A DNA stretch of 64,000 nt from Devosia rhodophyticola (GTDB taxonomy: Bacteria; Pseudomonadota; Alphaproteobacteria; Rhizobiales; Devosiaceae): assembly GCF_028816475.1 (NCBI RefSeq), contig NZ_CP118247.1, positions 1,612,001 to 1,676,000 of the forward strand, read 5' to 3'. Below, piece after piece: positions 45,089 through 54,396 of this stretch. The notes under the pieces were generated by a model. The model ran no database searches and was not told the origin of the DNA. It saw only the letters and a program-made list of their open reading frames with translations. A program made the position numbers and the translations under genes. Each line of letters starts with the position of its first letter. The stretch's first letter is position 1.

Positions 45089-45799
45089 TCAGTTCAACTG
45101 GCTGGTGGAACTCACTTTCCAGTTGGGATCGCGTGATTTCGGATTGCGCGTAAAGCTCCATTCGTCGGCGATCGACTGGACCTGATCGGCATTGCCTTCG
45201 ACCAGATTGCCGTCCTTGTCGCGGGTTGCAGAAACAACCTCGGCGTGGAAGCGCACGGTAACGGTGACGTTCTTCCTGTCGTAATCGGCCTCGGAGATGT
45301 CGATTTTAGGCAGACCAACGAAGGTAAAATCAACGCTCTGTTTGGCAGCTTCGCGTTCAGCAATGGCACTTTGGAAACCTTCGAACACGTCTTTTTCCAA
45401 AAGATTTTTGAGCGTGGTGCGGTCCCCCGCTGCAAAGCTGGTCACAATCATTTCGTAAGCTTGCTTGGCCCCTTCAAGGAAGGATTTTGGCATAAAGGTA
45501 GGATCGGCATCTGCCACGGCCTTGAGGCCAGCAGCGAGCGGCTCGTTATCACGCGCCATCTGCTCGATCTCAGCTTCAAGCTTGCGGGCGCGAAACTCAT
45601 CGTCCTGATCGGGCGCCGGAGTACCACGAGGGCGCAATGGCACGACAGTGTCTTCATTTTTGGCCGATGCGGATTTGCTCCGCTCTACCGGTGGGCGTTC
45701 ATTGCCAGTTCTGGTGCCCAAGACCGAGCGCAGACGAAACAGGATGACAATAGCCAAACCGATGACGACAAGGGTGGGAAGATCAAAAAATTCGTTCAT
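45089..45799 (-). CDS. Tim44/TimA family protein
   Basis: A 236-residue protein with one N-terminal membrane helix (residues about 8-22, LPTLVVIGLAIVILFRL), a charged linker and a C-terminal Tim44-like domain (FLEGAKQAYEMIVTSFAAGD, DVFEGFQSAIAER, VTVRFHAEVVSAT). Bacterial TimA relatives are thought to be ancestors of mitochondrial Tim44; the bacterial role is unclear. It is divergent from fxsA and secB. Confidence 0.92.
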   Translation of the reverse strand: MNEFFDLPTLVVIGLAIVILFRLRSVLGTRTGNERPPVERSKSASAKNEDTVVPLRPRGTPAPDQDDEFRARKLEAEIEQMARDNEPLAAGLKAVADADPTFMPKSFLEGAKQAYEMIVTSFAAGDRTTLKNLLEKDVFEGFQSAIAEREAAKQSVDFTFVGLPKIDISEADYDRKNVTVTVRFHAEVVSATRDKDGNLVEGNADQVQSIADEWSFTRNPKSRDPNWKVSSTSQLN

Positions 45800-45866
45800 G
45801 GTTCAGGTTACCTGTTCATTGGCGCGGCGAAAATGTTCTCGCGCGCTCGCAGAGCGTCGATGTATT

Positions 45867-45878
45867 CCTATATATAGG
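45867..45878. promoter_or_regulatory. AT-rich palindrome between timA and fxsA
   Basis: CCTATATATAGG is a perfect 12-bp palindrome in the 163-bp divergent gap. It could be an operator or a promoter -10 region; nothing else distinct is visible there. Confidence 0.3.
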
Positions 45879-45962
45879 CAATGCTTCACCTTGAAACCAG
45901 TTCACGTTTGGGCGAATTGTCACCTCAATTTGCCATGTGGCTTAACAAATTGGACCGATAAC

Positions 45963-46412
45963 GTGGCTCGCATCGTGATTATCAGCTTCTTGCTGCTCCC
46001 CATTATCGAAATTGCCCTATTTATCAAGGTGGGGCAAACCATTGGATTATGGCCAACATTGGGCCTTGTGATTGCCGGCGCTATCGGCGGCGTGCTGTTG
46101 TTGCGCCAGCAGGGTATGTCGATCCTGCGCCAGATTCAAACCAGCATGAATGGCGGGGTCTTGCCAGGCCAACCTCTGGCCGAGGCAATGATGCTGGGCG
46201 TGGCTGCAGTATTCCTGTTACTGCCGGGCCTGTTCAGCGATGCCATTGCGCTGGCGTTGCTGGTGCCGCCAGTCCGGGGCTGGATCTATCGCCAGTTCGC
46301 CAGTCGGGTGGTGGTGCGCGGATCGGCCCATCAGGCCCAACCGGGCGGGCATCCCAAGGTTAGCCGCCCTGATACAATTGATCTGGATGACGACGACTAC
46401 CGACCCAGTTGA
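45963..46412 (+). CDS. fxsA: FxsA family membrane protein
   Basis: About 149 residues starting with GTG at 45963 (MARIVIISFLLLPIIEIALF). Three or four hydrophobic segments are followed by a hydrophilic tail ending DDDDYRPS. IKVGQTIGLWPTLGLV and MLGVAAVFLLLPGLFSDAIA are typical of FxsA, first noted for relieving phage T7 exclusion in E. coli. It precedes secB on the same strand. Confidence 0.9.
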   Translation: MARIVIISFLLLPIIEIALFIKVGQTIGLWPTLGLVIAGAIGGVLLLRQQGMSILRQIQTSMNGGVLPGQPLAEAMMLGVAAVFLLLPGLFSDAIALALLVPPVRGWIYRQFASRVVVRGSAHQAQPGGHPKVSRPDTIDLDDDDYRPS

Positions 46413-46494
46413 ACCGCAGGCCCGGCCGGTGCTTTACCAGTGTTGTCAAAGATGCTAGCCAGCCACCAAAGCTTTAGTGCAAAAAGGATATGAA

Positions 46495-47013
46495 ATGGCT
46501 GACGAAAATCAGGCTGGCACGACGCCTCCGGCGGGTACAGCTCCGGCGATGAACCTCGTTGGGCAGTATATTCGCGATCTCTCATTTGAAAATCCGGACG
46601 CGCCCGCCTCGATCATGCTGGGTTCGGGGCAGCCGACGTTCAATGTGTCGATCAGCGTTGGCGTCAAGAAGCAGACCGATGATATTTATGCGGTCGAGCT
46701 GACACTGAACGCCAAGGCGACGCGCGAAACCAAGGTTCTGTTCAACGTGGAACTGGTTTACGGCGGCGTTTTCCGACTCCAGAACATTCCCGAAGCACAA
46801 CTCAGCCAATTGCTGATGATCGAGTGCCCACGACTGATCTTCCCATTCGCGCGGCAGGTATTGGCCGGCGTTACCCAGCAGGGTGGCTTCCCGCCACTGA
46901 TGATGGAGCCGGTCGATTTCTCGGCTATCTATCGCCAGAACCTTGCAACGCTTGCCGCCAAGCAGCAGGCAGACGGCGCAGAGGCGGCTCCAGAAGACAA
47001 CAAGCCTAACTGA
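46495..47013 (+). CDS. secB: Protein-export chaperone SecB
   Basis: A 172-residue tetrameric chaperone that keeps preproteins unfolded for SecA. YIRDLSFENPDAPASIM, YGGVFRLQNIPEAQL and ECPRLIFPFARQV, then GGFPPLMMEPVDF, are all canonical. AAGGA six bases upstream fixes the ATG at 46495. It is convergent with dnaQ. Confidence 0.98.
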   Translation: MADENQAGTTPPAGTAPAMNLVGQYIRDLSFENPDAPASIMLGSGQPTFNVSISVGVKKQTDDIYAVELTLNAKATRETKVLFNVELVYGGVFRLQNIPEAQLSQLLMIECPRLIFPFARQVLAGVTQQGGFPPLMMEPVDFSAIYRQNLATLAAKQQADGAEAAPEDNKPN

Positions 47014-47020
47014 TCAGTGC

Positions 47021-47716
47021 TCAGGCCTTGTATTGGGCCCAGATCGATTCCGCACCAAGCGTTGCAACCAGCGCTTGGTGCGCCTGCTTTTCGGCTGATG
47101 TCAGCCGCGACGACAATGGGGTAGGGCGCCGGGCTGCAACCGCAATATTTGCCACTGCTTCGGCTGCCGAAACCGTGTTTTGGGCATTGAGCGCAAAGCC
47201 ACCCTGCCGCCCGCCGCGCAATTCCAGATAAACTTCGGCCAGAATTTCACTGTCCAACAGCGCGCCATGCAACGTGCGGCGCGAATTGTCGATGCCGTAA
47301 AGCTTGCACAGGGCGTCAAGGCTGACGCGCGCGCCTGGATGAATTTGACGCGCCAATGTTACGGTATCAACGACATTATTGGTCAGGGAACGACGCTTGG
47401 TGCGTTCCATTTCGTGATTGAGAAAACCCATATCAAATGAGGCGTTGTGGATCACCAGCGTCGCGTCGCCGATAAATTGCAAGAATTCATCGGCAATCGC
47501 ATCGAACAGCGGTTTGTCGGCTAGAAAATCTGCCGAAAGACCGTGCACTCGAAAAGCTTCCTCGGGCATGTCGCGCTGCGGATTGCAATATTTGTGAAAA
47601 GTCCTGCCGGTTGGGAGCTGGTTGATCAATTCGACACAGCCAATTTCCACCAGACGGTCGCCGCCCGCCGGCGAAAGGCCTGTGGTCTCGGTGTCGAGGG
47701 CGATTTCTCGATTCAT
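47021..47716 (-). CDS. dnaQ: DNA polymerase III epsilon subunit (proofreading exonuclease)
   Basis: A 231-residue 3'-5' exonuclease. [14 protein letters not shown] is Exo I with Asp and Glu, [15 protein letters not shown]xo II, and [16 protein letters not shown]xo III. A C-terminal tail for binding the polymerase alpha subunit follows. Its ATG overlaps the coaE stop (ATGA). Last gene of maf-aroE-coaE-dnaQ. Confidence 0.98.
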   Translation of the reverse strand: MNREIALDTETTGLSPAGGDRLVEIGCVELINQLPTGRTFHKYCNPQRDMPEEAFRVHGLSADFLADKPLFDAIADEFLQFIGDATLVIHNASFDMGFLNHEMERTKRRSLTNNVVDTVTLARQIHPGARVSLDALCKLYGIDNSRRTLHGALLDSEILAEVYLELRGGRQGGFALNAQNTVSAAEAVANIAVAARRPTPLSSRLTSAEKQAHQALVATLGAESIWAQYKA

Positions 47717-48309
47717 GGCTTTGCCTGACGTGCCCGGATCGCGGCGACTAGCGCTGCAACCATTTCCTGGTTCTGCTTGATCGTGCCAGCGCTATCGAAC
47801 AGATAGGTAGCGCGTTGTCTCTTTTGGTCCTGCGGCAGCTGGCGGGCAAGGATTGCATTGAGCTTTTCCACGGTCATGCCGGGTCGTGCCAACGCACGCT
47901 GGCGCTGAGTTGCCTCATCGACAACGGTTACCGCAATGGCGTCAAAGCCGTAATCATGGCCTGATTCAAACAGTAGCGGCACTTCGACCACCGCGAGCGC
48001 GGCGCCATCCTCTTCAGCACTGTTGAAAAAATCGGCAATCCGTTGGCGCACCATCGGGTGGATCAATGCTTCAAGCGATTTGAGGTGCGCCGGATCCTGC
48101 AGGACCTGCGCGCCAAGTTTTTCACGATCAACTGCGCCATCGACAATGGCTTGGGGAAAGAGTTTTTCTACCGCAGAAACGGCGGGCCCGGCATAAAGCT
48201 CGTGGACGGCCTTGTCGGCCGAAAAGACCGGTACGTCCTCTGCGGCAAACGCTTCAAGAATTGTCGTTTTGCCCGATGCAATTGATCCGGTCAGCCCGAT
48301 ACGCCACAT
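47713..48309 (-). CDS. coaE: Dephospho-CoA kinase
   Basis: A 198-residue P-loop kinase for the final step of CoA synthesis. [13 protein letters not shown] is the phosphate loop, [12 protein letters not shown] the substrate Asp motif, and [15 protein letters not shown] is characteristic. The ATG at 48309, nine bases after GGAG, is preferred over the TTG at 48315. Confidence 0.97.
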   Translation of the reverse strand: MWRIGLTGSIASGKTTILEAFAAEDVPVFSADKAVHELYAGPAVSAVEKLFPQAIVDGAVDREKLGAQVLQDPAHLKSLEALIHPMVRQRIADFFNSAEEDGAALAVVEVPLLFESGHDYGFDAIAVTVVDEATQRQRALARPGMTVEKLNAILARQLPQDQKRQRATYLFDSAGTIKQNQEMVAALVAAIRARQAKP

Positions 48310-48311
48310 GC

Positions 48312-49139
48312 TCAATGCTCCAGGGTCGCCGCGATCTGGTCGCGAAGGCCTTGATCAACCACCGGGCGTTGGCCGAACCAGGCCTCAAATCCCGGCACGG
48401 CCTGATGCAACAGCATGCCCAGCCCATCGACAGTGGCCAACCCAAGCGTCCGCGCCTCGGCCAGCAACGGGGTTACAAGGGGGGTATAAACGATATCGGT
48501 CACAAGCGCCGATTTGGGCAGGCACGACAAATTCAGAGCCTCAAACGCTGTGCCATGCATGCCAATCGAGGTGGTATTGACGAGCAGCCCCGCATCGGGC
48601 GCCAACTGTTCAAATTCACCCAATGGGTGGCTCTGGAAGGGACCATTGATTTCGACCGCCAGTTTTTCTGCCGTCGCAACAGTACGGTTTAGAATATGAA
48701 CCGAGGCGATCTTGCGCGCGGCCAGGGCGACAAGAATTGCGCGTGCCGCCCCGCCTGCGCCCAGGACAATGGCTTGTTCGATCCGGTCCGACCATCCGGG
48801 AGCGGCAGCATCGAGGTTGCCCAAAAATCCAAGGTAGTCGGTATTGGTGCCGTGCACCTTGGCGTTCTCGACGACCAACGTATTGACCGCTCCGATGGCA
48901 CGGGCCAGGGGGTCAACGCTATCGCAGAGCGCAAATACCGCTTCCTTATGGGGGATGGTAACGTTGCCACCGGCAAACTCGCTTGTTCGCAAACGATCAA
49001 AGAATTCCGGCAGCCCTTCGGGGGTGACGTTGATAGCCTCATAGGTGCCGTCGAGGCCGAACTGGGCCAACCAGTGACCGTGAATGAGCGGGGAGCGCGA
49101 ATGCTTTATCGGGTCTCCGATGACGAAGGCTTTGGTCAC
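48312..49139 (-). CDS. aroE: Shikimate dehydrogenase
   Basis: A 275-residue NADPH enzyme of aromatic amino acid synthesis. SRSPLIHGHWL binds shikimate, NVTIPHKE holds the catalytic Lys, GTNTDYLGF the Asp, and LGAGGAARAI is the NADP loop. The start is GTG at 49139, overlapping the maf stop by GTGA. Confidence 0.98.
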   Translation of the reverse strand: MTKAFVIGDPIKHSRSPLIHGHWLAQFGLDGTYEAINVTPEGLPEFFDRLRTSEFAGGNVTIPHKEAVFALCDSVDPLARAIGAVNTLVVENAKVHGTNTDYLGFLGNLDAAAPGWSDRIEQAIVLGAGGAARAILVALAARKIASVHILNRTVATAEKLAVEINGPFQSHPLGEFEQLAPDAGLLVNTTSIGMHGTAFEALNLSCLPKSALVTDIVYTPLVTPLLAEARTLGLATVDGLGMLLHQAVPGFEAWFGQRPVVDQGLRDQIAATLEH

Positions 49140-49744
49140 GCGACTGGGGTTTCCAATAAATATTGCGGCGCAATAGTGCGCAGGGCAGCCAATAGCGGCA
49201 ACAGTGGCAGGCCCAAAATAGTGAAATAGTCACCCGAAACGGCTTCGAACAGGCGAATGGATGGTCCTTCAAGACGGTATCCACCCACCGATTCCAACAC
49301 TGTCTCGCCTTCAAGGCCCAAAACGAAATCGCGTTCCTCGGCGGAAAAATCACGCATCGACAGTTCGGCCGTCTCAAGACTCGACCACATGATGGTATCG
49401 TCGCGTACCAATGCAACGCCAGCGTGTAGGCGATGTGTTTTGCCCGCGAGCTGATCGAGCTGGGCAATGGCATCGTGGCGATCGCGTGGTTTGTGCAAAA
49501 GTTCGGTCCCCAGCGCCAGGGTCTGGTCAGCGCCGATGACCAGCGCGCCAGGATTTTGTTGGGCAACGTTGCGTGCCTTGGCAATCGCTAGCAGGCTGGC
49601 GATGTCGCGCGCGTCGGCGCCACTGGCAATCGCTTCGGCTTCCAGCCAGCGTTCGTCTATGGCAGCTGGCACACAGGTAAAGTTCAGACCCGCCTGATTG
49701 AGCAGGGCTTTGCGGGTGCTACTCTGTGACGCAAGGATCAACAT
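49136..49744 (-). CDS. maf: Maf-family nucleotide pyrophosphatase
   Basis: A 202-residue Maf/YhdE-type nucleoside triphosphate pyrophosphatase that removes non-canonical nucleotides. LILASQSSTRKALLNQAG is the phosphate-binding start, VIGADQTLALG the catalytic Asp motif, and VGGYRLEGPSIRLFE is typical. The promoter is the minus-strand side of the candidate origin region, so the maf operon and hemE flank it divergently. Confidence 0.96.
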   Translation of the reverse strand: MLILASQSSTRKALLNQAGLNFTCVPAAIDERWLEAEAIASGADARDIASLLAIAKARNVAQQNPGALVIGADQTLALGTELLHKPRDRHDAIAQLDQLAGKTHRLHAGVALVRDDTIMWSSLETAELSMRDFSAEERDFVLGLEGETVLESVGGYRLEGPSIRLFEAVSGDYFTILGLPLLPLLAALRTIAPQYLLETPVA

Positions 49745-49753
49745 GGCATCAGG

Positions 49754-49762
49754 TTTTCCACA
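49754..49762 (+). other. DnaA-box-like site
   Basis: TTTTCCACA fits the relaxed DnaA box TTWTNCACA, ten bases upstream of the maf start codon. Confidence 0.5.
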
Positions 49763-49937
49763 CTGTCATCCCCAGCTCAAGCCCCGGTTGTGGTTATTGG
49801 GTGGCGATTTCGCTTCCAGTCAGACTTATTCGACCAGCTTCATATTTCGTTAACAATTCAACTTCGCCCCTCACCCAAAAGTACTAATGGATAGCTCTAG
49901 GGATAACGCTTCGGATGCAGCAACCATTGCGGCCCGG

Positions 49938-49946
49938 TTTTGCACA
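49938..49946 (+). other. DnaA-box-like site
   Basis: TTTTGCACA fits TTWTNCACA and lies 36 bp from the first CtrA box. Confidence 0.5.
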
Positions 49947-49982
49947 TGCACGGTTGTCGGACACGCCAGAGGCAAAGCCCTA

Positions 49983-49997
49983 TTAACACTTCGTTAA
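49983..49997. promoter_or_regulatory. CtrA-type box 1 in candidate oriC
   Basis: TTAA-CACTTCG-TTAA, an exact TTAA-N7-TTAA. Confidence 0.65.
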
Positions 49998-50003
49998 CCC
50001 GGT

Positions 50004-50018
50004 TTAACAAACCATTAA
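50004..50018. promoter_or_regulatory. CtrA-type box 2 in candidate oriC
   Basis: TTAA-CAAACCA-TTAA, 21 bp (two helical turns) from box 1, start to start. Confidence 0.65.
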
Positions 50019-50040
50019 CCCACAGTGCGAAAAGAAAATA

Positions 50041-50055
50041 TTAACACCTGATTAA
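50041..50055. promoter_or_regulatory. CtrA-type box 3 in candidate oriC
   Basis: TTAA-CACCTGA-TTAA, 37 bp from box 2, start to start. It could also control the hemE promoter. Confidence 0.65.
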
Positions 50056-50185
50056 CCATGTTGCTGCGCCTTTGTGCCGCGACACCCCAGATTGTTAAGC
50101 GCCGTGAATTGGGGCAAAACACAGCCATGATAAAGAAGATAAAGAAAGAAAGACTCTTTTATAGAGTTTTGAAGGGGTGGTTCTC

Positions 50186-51220
50186 ATGAGCGCTGTGGCT
50201 GACAAACCATTGCTGGCAACCGTGCTTGGTCAGCGCCAGTCCCGACCACCCATCTGGATCATGCGGCAAGCGGGGCGGTACCTGCCTGAGTATCGAGAAA
50301 CGCGGGCCCGCTCCAAAGGGTTCCTTGATCTGTGTTATACGCCCGACCTGGCCGTTGAGGTCAGCCTGCAGCCATTGGCGCGCTTTGATCTTGATGCAGC
50401 TATTCTTTTTTCTGACATTCTGGTAATTCCAGATGCCCTGGGACAATCAGTAAGGTTTGCCGAGGGAGAAGGACCGCTGCTGGAGCCACTGAGCGTTGAA
50501 ACGCTCGGCATACTCCGGCCAGAACGCGTGCTTGACCATTTGGCCCCTGTTTTTGAAACGCTGGTCCGCTTGCGCCGCACTCTTGATGGCTCCAAGACAC
50601 TGATTGGGTTTTGCGGTTCTCCCTGGACCGTGGCGACCTATATGCTGGGCGGAAAGGGTTCGCCGGATCAGGCGGCGGCGCGTTTGTTTGCGCTCAAGCA
50701 CCCGCAGGCCTTTGCTCAGCTGATGGATATTCTGGTCGATGTCAGCGTTGATTATCTTGAAGCTCAGTTCATAGCAGGTGCTGATGTTGTTCAGCTCTTT
50801 GAAAGCTGGGCGCTCAATCTTGATGAAGTCGCTTTTGCCCGACATGTCATCGAGCCTAATCGGCGGATTATTGTGGGTCTGCGTCAGCGGATTCCCAATG
50901 CACCGATTATCGGTTTTCCGCGCGGCGCTGCAGGGATGGTCCGTTCCTATGTTGATGCTACCGGGGTCAATATGGTCGGGCTGGACTACGCAACGCCACT
51001 TTCCTTTGCCAATGGCGCTTTGCCGGCCGATTTTGGTGTGCAAGGCAATCTTGATCCGCTTCGTCTGGTGGTCGGGGGCGAACAGATGGAACAGCGGGCT
51101 AGGGAAATTATTGACGGTTTTGCCGGGCGGCCGCACGTTTTCAATCTTGGTCATGGCATTGTGCCGCAAACGCCGATCGAAAACGTGGCGCGACTGGTCG
51201 ATCTAGTCAAGAAGGGTTAG
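50186..51220 (+). CDS. hemE: Uroporphyrinogen decarboxylase
   Basis: A 344-residue enzyme that converts uroporphyrinogen III to coproporphyrinogen III in heme synthesis. WIMRQAGRYLPEYRE, FSDILVIPDALGQ, GFCGSPWTVATYML and NLGHGIVPQTP are all signatures. AAGGGG eight bases upstream fixes the ATG at 50186. The gene adjoins the candidate origin, and hemJ follows four bases after its stop. Confidence 0.98.
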   Translation: MSAVADKPLLATVLGQRQSRPPIWIMRQAGRYLPEYRETRARSKGFLDLCYTPDLAVEVSLQPLARFDLDAAILFSDILVIPDALGQSVRFAEGEGPLLEPLSVETLGILRPERVLDHLAPVFETLVRLRRTLDGSKTLIGFCGSPWTVATYMLGGKGSPDQAAARLFALKHPQAFAQLMDILVDVSVDYLEAQFIAGADVVQLFESWALNLDEVAFARHVIEPNRRIIVGLRQRIPNAPIIGFPRGAAGMVRSYVDATGVNMVGLDYATPLSFANGALPADFGVQGNLDPLRLVVGGEQMEQRAREIIDGFAGRPHVFNLGHGIVPQTPIENVARLVDLVKKG

Positions 51221-51224
51221 CAGC

Positions 51225-51647
51225 ATGGAATGGGTCAAGGCGGCGCATGTGATATCGGTTATTGCCTGGATGGCGGGGATGCTTTATCTGCCGCGCCTGT
51301 TTGTTTATCACGCCGATGCGGAAATTGGTTCGGTGCAATCAGAAACGTTCAAAGTCATGGAGCGTCGGCTGTTGCGTGGCATCATCAATCCAGCGATGAT
51401 TGCGGCATTCATTTTCGGACTTTGGATGATTGGTGCCGGTTTTATCGACTGGTCGCAGGGTTGGCCCTGGGTGAAGGCGTTCTTCGTGCTGGTACTCTCG
51501 GCTTTTCATGGCCATCTGGCCGGTCATTTCAAGCGATTCGCCAAGGATGCGAACCAGAAACCTGCGAAATATTTCAGGCTGATCAATGAAGTGCCGACCG
51601 TGGCGATGATCATTATCGTCATTATGGTCATCGTGCGGCCATTTTAG
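51225..51647 (+). CDS. hemJ: Protoporphyrinogen oxidase HemJ
   Basis: A 140-residue membrane protein with four helices, the HemJ type of protoporphyrinogen IX oxidase. WVKAAHVISVIAWMAGMLYL and LPRLFVYHAD hold the conserved His, Arg and Tyr residues, and FHGHLAGHFKRFA is typical. It lies four bases after hemE in a heme operon. Confidence 0.95.
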   Translation: MEWVKAAHVISVIAWMAGMLYLPRLFVYHADAEIGSVQSETFKVMERRLLRGIINPAMIAAFIFGLWMIGAGFIDWSQGWPWVKAFFVLVLSAFHGHLAGHFKRFAKDANQKPAKYFRLINEVPTVAMIIIVIMVIVRPF

Positions 51648-51649
51648 GC

Positions 51650-51665
51650 TGTTTCACGTGAATCT
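51650..51665. other. parS: parS-like site (variant)
   Basis: TGTTTCACGTGAATCT; on the minus strand AGATTCACGTGAAACA. It matches 14 of 16 canonical parS bases and contains GANTC. It starts three bases after the hemJ stop. Confidence 0.7.
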
Positions 51666-51712
51666 ACGACTTTTCCGGTTTCATTCTTGAATCCGGGACC
51701 GCTTCGCGCTAA

Positions 51713-51775
51713 GGGAGGTCATCGCATCCAAAGTGTTCGATCACATCTGATCACCGTGGCGGTGCAATCCCTCCC
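51713..51775 (+). promoter_or_regulatory. Possible structured leader of rho mRNA
   Basis: GGGAGG (51713-51718) can pair with CCTCCC (51770-51775), enclosing hairpins GATCA-CATC-TGATC (51739-51752) and CACCG-TGG-CGGTG (51752-51764). The structure ends 50 bases before the rho ATG. Rho genes are often autoregulated in their leaders, but the stems here are short, so this is tentative. Confidence 0.35.
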
Positions 51776-51824
51776 AGAATATACTCCCGCCTCACTCTGA
51801 TTTCCCTAAAGGGTCATCCCTCAC

Positions 51825-53090
51825 ATGCAGAATATGAAGCTCAGCGAGCTTAAGGCCAAAACGCCAGCCGAACTGTTGGTATTTGCCGAAGAACATGAGG
51901 TCGAAAACGCCTCGACCATGCGCAAACAGGAATTGATGTTTGCGATCCTCAAGGAACTTGCGGACAAGGATGTCGACATCACCGGCGAAGGTGTGGTCGA
52001 GGTTTTGCCGGACGGGTTTGGCTTTTTGCGCTCACCAGATGCCAATTATCTGCCAGGGCCGGACGATATTTACGTCAGTCCTTCCCAGATTCGGCGATTT
52101 TCGCTACGCACGGGGGATACGGTTGAGGGACAAATTCGTTCGCCTAAGGAAGGCGAACGCTATTTTGCGCTGCTTAAGGTCAATACGATAAATTTCGAAG
52201 ATCCTGAGAATGTGCGTCACAAAATAAATTTTGACAATCTGACACCGCTCTATCCCGAAGAGCGGTTGAATATGGAACTGCCTGATCCAACGCTCAAGGA
52301 TCGCAGTGCCCGTATTCTGGATCTGGTTGCCCCGCTTGGTAAGGGACAGCGCGCCCTGATTGTGGCGCCGCCTCGCACCGGTAAAACGGTATTGTTGCAA
52401 AATATTGCACAATCAATCGCGACCAATCATCCCGAGTGCTATCTCATCGTGTTGCTGATTGATGAACGGCCTGAGGAAGTGACCGACATGCAACGCTCGG
52501 TTAAGGGCGAAGTCATTTCATCGACGTTTGATGAACCGGCTAGCCGCCACGTCCAGGTTGCTGAAATGGTGATTGAAAAGGCCAAACGTCTTGTCGAACA
52601 CAAGCGCGACGTGGTGATCCTGCTCGACTCCATTACACGTCTGGGCCGTGCTTATAATACGGTTGTGCCGTCATCGGGCAAGGTTTTGACCGGTGGTGTC
52701 GATGCCAATGCCTTGCAGCGTCCCAAGCGCTTCTTTGGCGCTGCGCGCAACATCGAAGACGGTGGATCGCTAACGATCATCTCGACGGCGCTTATCGACA
52801 CAGGCAGCCGTATGGATGAAGTGATCTTTGAAGAGTTCAAGGGCACGGGCAATTCGGAAATTATCCTCGATCGTAAGGTTGCGGACAAGCGCGTATTCCC
52901 AGCTCTTGATATTACAAAGTCCGGTACACGTAAGGAAGAATTGCTGGTTGAGCCAGACATTCTCAAGAAAATGTACGTCTTGCGGCGAATTCTATCGCCA
53001 ATGGGCACTATTGATGCGATGGAATTCCTAATGGATAAGATCCGTCAAACAAAGACGAACTCCGATTTCTTTGACTCAATGAATACCTGA
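51825..53090 (+). CDS. rho: Transcription termination factor Rho
   Basis: A 421-residue hexameric RNA helicase. The N-terminal [20 protein letters not shown] is the Rho N domain, [20 protein letters not shown] the RNA-binding cold-shock fold, [13 protein letters not shown]alker A, and [14 protein letters not shown] follows. [20 protein letters not shown] is the secondary RNA-binding loop. The true start could be the ATG at 51825 or 51834; neither has a strong Shine-Dalgarno. Confidence 0.98.
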   Translation: MQNMKLSELKAKTPAELLVFAEEHEVENASTMRKQELMFAILKELADKDVDITGEGVVEVLPDGFGFLRSPDANYLPGPDDIYVSPSQIRRFSLRTGDTVEGQIRSPKEGERYFALLKVNTINFEDPENVRHKINFDNLTPLYPEERLNMELPDPTLKDRSARILDLVAPLGKGQRALIVAPPRTGKTVLLQNIAQSIATNHPECYLIVLLIDERPEEVTDMQRSVKGEVISSTFDEPASRHVQVAEMVIEKAKRLVEHKRDVVILLDSITRLGRAYNTVVPSSGKVLTGGVDANALQRPKRFFGAARNIEDGGSLTIISTALIDTGSRMDEVIFEEFKGTGNSEIILDRKVADKRVFPALDITKSGTRKEELLVEPDILKKMYVLRRILSPMGTIDAMEFLMDKIRQTKTNSDFFDSMNT

Positions 53091-53097
53091 TCGAATA

Positions 53098-54396
53098 ATG
53101 CTTATCGACGACACGATCGTAGCGTTATCTTCTGGCGCTTTACCGTCTGGCGTCGCTGTTATTCGTCTATCGGGTCCCTTGACCCGCTTTCTGGTTGAGC
53201 AACTGTGTGGTGAGGTTCCTACTCCTCGCCAGATGGCACTGCGTTCTATTGGTGCGAGAACTATCCTTGACCGTGGTCTGGTGGTGTTTTTTCAAGCACC
53301 GCACAGCTTTACCGGTGAAGATTGCGCAGAACTGCAAGTTCACGGTTCACCCGCTGGCGTGCGGGCGATCCTACGTACTCTGACTGAATTGGGCGCGCGT
53401 CTTGCAGAAGCTGGAGAATTTACCCAGCGAGCCTTCGAAAATGGCAAACTGGACCTGGTGGCTGTTGAGGGCCTCGGCGATCTGTTGAGTGCAGAAACCG
53501 AATCTCAGCGTCGACAGGCTTTGGCTCGGTTTGAAGGTGGTTTGAGCGACAAGATTGAGCGTTGGCTCGATCAGCTGCTGGACTTGCGTGCGGAAATAGA
53601 AGCACAACTCGATTTTTCGGATGAAGGCGACGTTGGTGCATTGCCAGATGACTTTGCCGAGAAGGTCCGTGCCCTTCAAATGGAGTTGATGTCGTCGCTT
53701 GATAATGTCGAACGGGGTCGCGTGGTACGGGAGGGTCTAAGGGTCGCGTTGGCGGGTCCGCCAAATGCAGGAAAATCTAGCCTGCTCAATGCGCTGGCAA
53801 ATTCCGACATTGCCATTGTTACCCAGGAGGCTGGTACCACACGCGATGTTCGTGAAGTTGCCATTGATATCGACGGGCAACTTGTTGTGCTACTCGACTT
53901 GGCCGGTTTACGATCATCTGACAGTCTGGCTGAAACTGAGGGGGTCAGGCGCGCCCACGCCGAAATATTACGCGCTGATTTGGTCTTGTGGCTCGTCGCG
54001 CCAGATTGTCCGCCAGAGGCGATACCTGAGACTGACGCGCCAATTCTACGACTGGCGACCAAGTCTGACCTTGTTGTTCACGATAGACGCGAAGAAGATA
54101 TTTCGGTGTCGGTGATCAGTAGCATCGGCTTAGTCGAACTTCGCGAGCGGTTGTCTAAGTTTGCCCAGACATTGGTTGGTGTCGGTGAACCGGTTCTGGT
54201 AAGCCGTGAGCGTGACAGATTGGCGTTGAGGCAAGGGTGTGAGGCCTTGACTGGCACACTGGATAGTCTGAATTCCCCCGAATTGGCGGCCGAATCGCTG
54301 CGTATCTGTTCCCAGGCTTTAGAAAGGCTCGTTGGGAAAATTGATTCAGAGCGAGTTTTGGACCGGCTGTTTTCGAGTTTTTGCATTGGCAAATGA
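53098..54396 (+). CDS. mnmE: tRNA modification GTPase MnmE
   Basis: A 432-residue protein with an N-terminal tetrahydrofolate-binding domain (DTIVALSSGALPSGVAVIRL), a helical domain, an inserted G domain (GPPNAGKSSLLNAL is G1) and the C-terminal catalytic CIGK. With MnmG it makes 5-carboxymethylaminomethyluridine in tRNA. The G3 motif reads DLAGLR where DTAG(I/L)R is usual; the Asp and Gly are kept. The stop codon TGA is the first three bases of a parS-like site. Codon use appears more AT-rich than in the 15-45 kb genes. Confidence 0.97.
   Translation: MLIDDTIVALSSGALPSGVAVIRLSGPLTRFLVEQLCGEVPTPRQMALRSIGARTILDRGLVVFFQAPHSFTGEDCAELQVHGSPAGVRAILRTLTELGARLAEAGEFTQRAFENGKLDLVAVEGLGDLLSAETESQRRQALARFEGGLSDKIERWLDQLLDLRAEIEAQLDFSDEGDVGALPDDFAEKVRALQMELMSSLDNVERGRVVREGLRVALAGPPNAGKSSLLNALANSDIAIVTQEAGTTRDVREVAIDIDGQLVVLLDLAGLRSSDSLAETEGVRRAHAEILRADLVLWLVAPDCPPEAIPETDAPILRLATKSDLVVHDRREEDISVSVISSIGLVELRERLSKFAQTLVGVGEPVLVSRERDRLALRQGCEALTGTLDSLNSPELAAESLRICSQALERLVGKIDSERVLDRLFSSFCIGK

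Larger units (their letters stand above)
49745..50185. other. oriC: Candidate chromosomal origin of replication (oriC) between maf and hemE
   Basis: A 441-bp non-coding, comparatively AT-rich gap. It has two DnaA-box-like 9-mers (49754-49762 and 49938-49946), three perfect TTAA-N7-TTAA CtrA boxes (49983-50055), further TTAA half-sites, and an A/purine-rich stretch (about 50128-50160). A GANTC site lies at 50152-50156 and a short hairpin ACTCT-TTTAT-AGAGT beside it. In Caulobacter the origin also lies beside hemE and carries CtrA sites, which supports the call by analogy. No small ORF here looks real. Confidence 0.7.

Noticed and set aside
50159..50446. Minus-strand ORF overlapping the start of hemE and the origin edge
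   Set aside because: Most of it is the complement of hemE coding sequence, without a start context or known motif.
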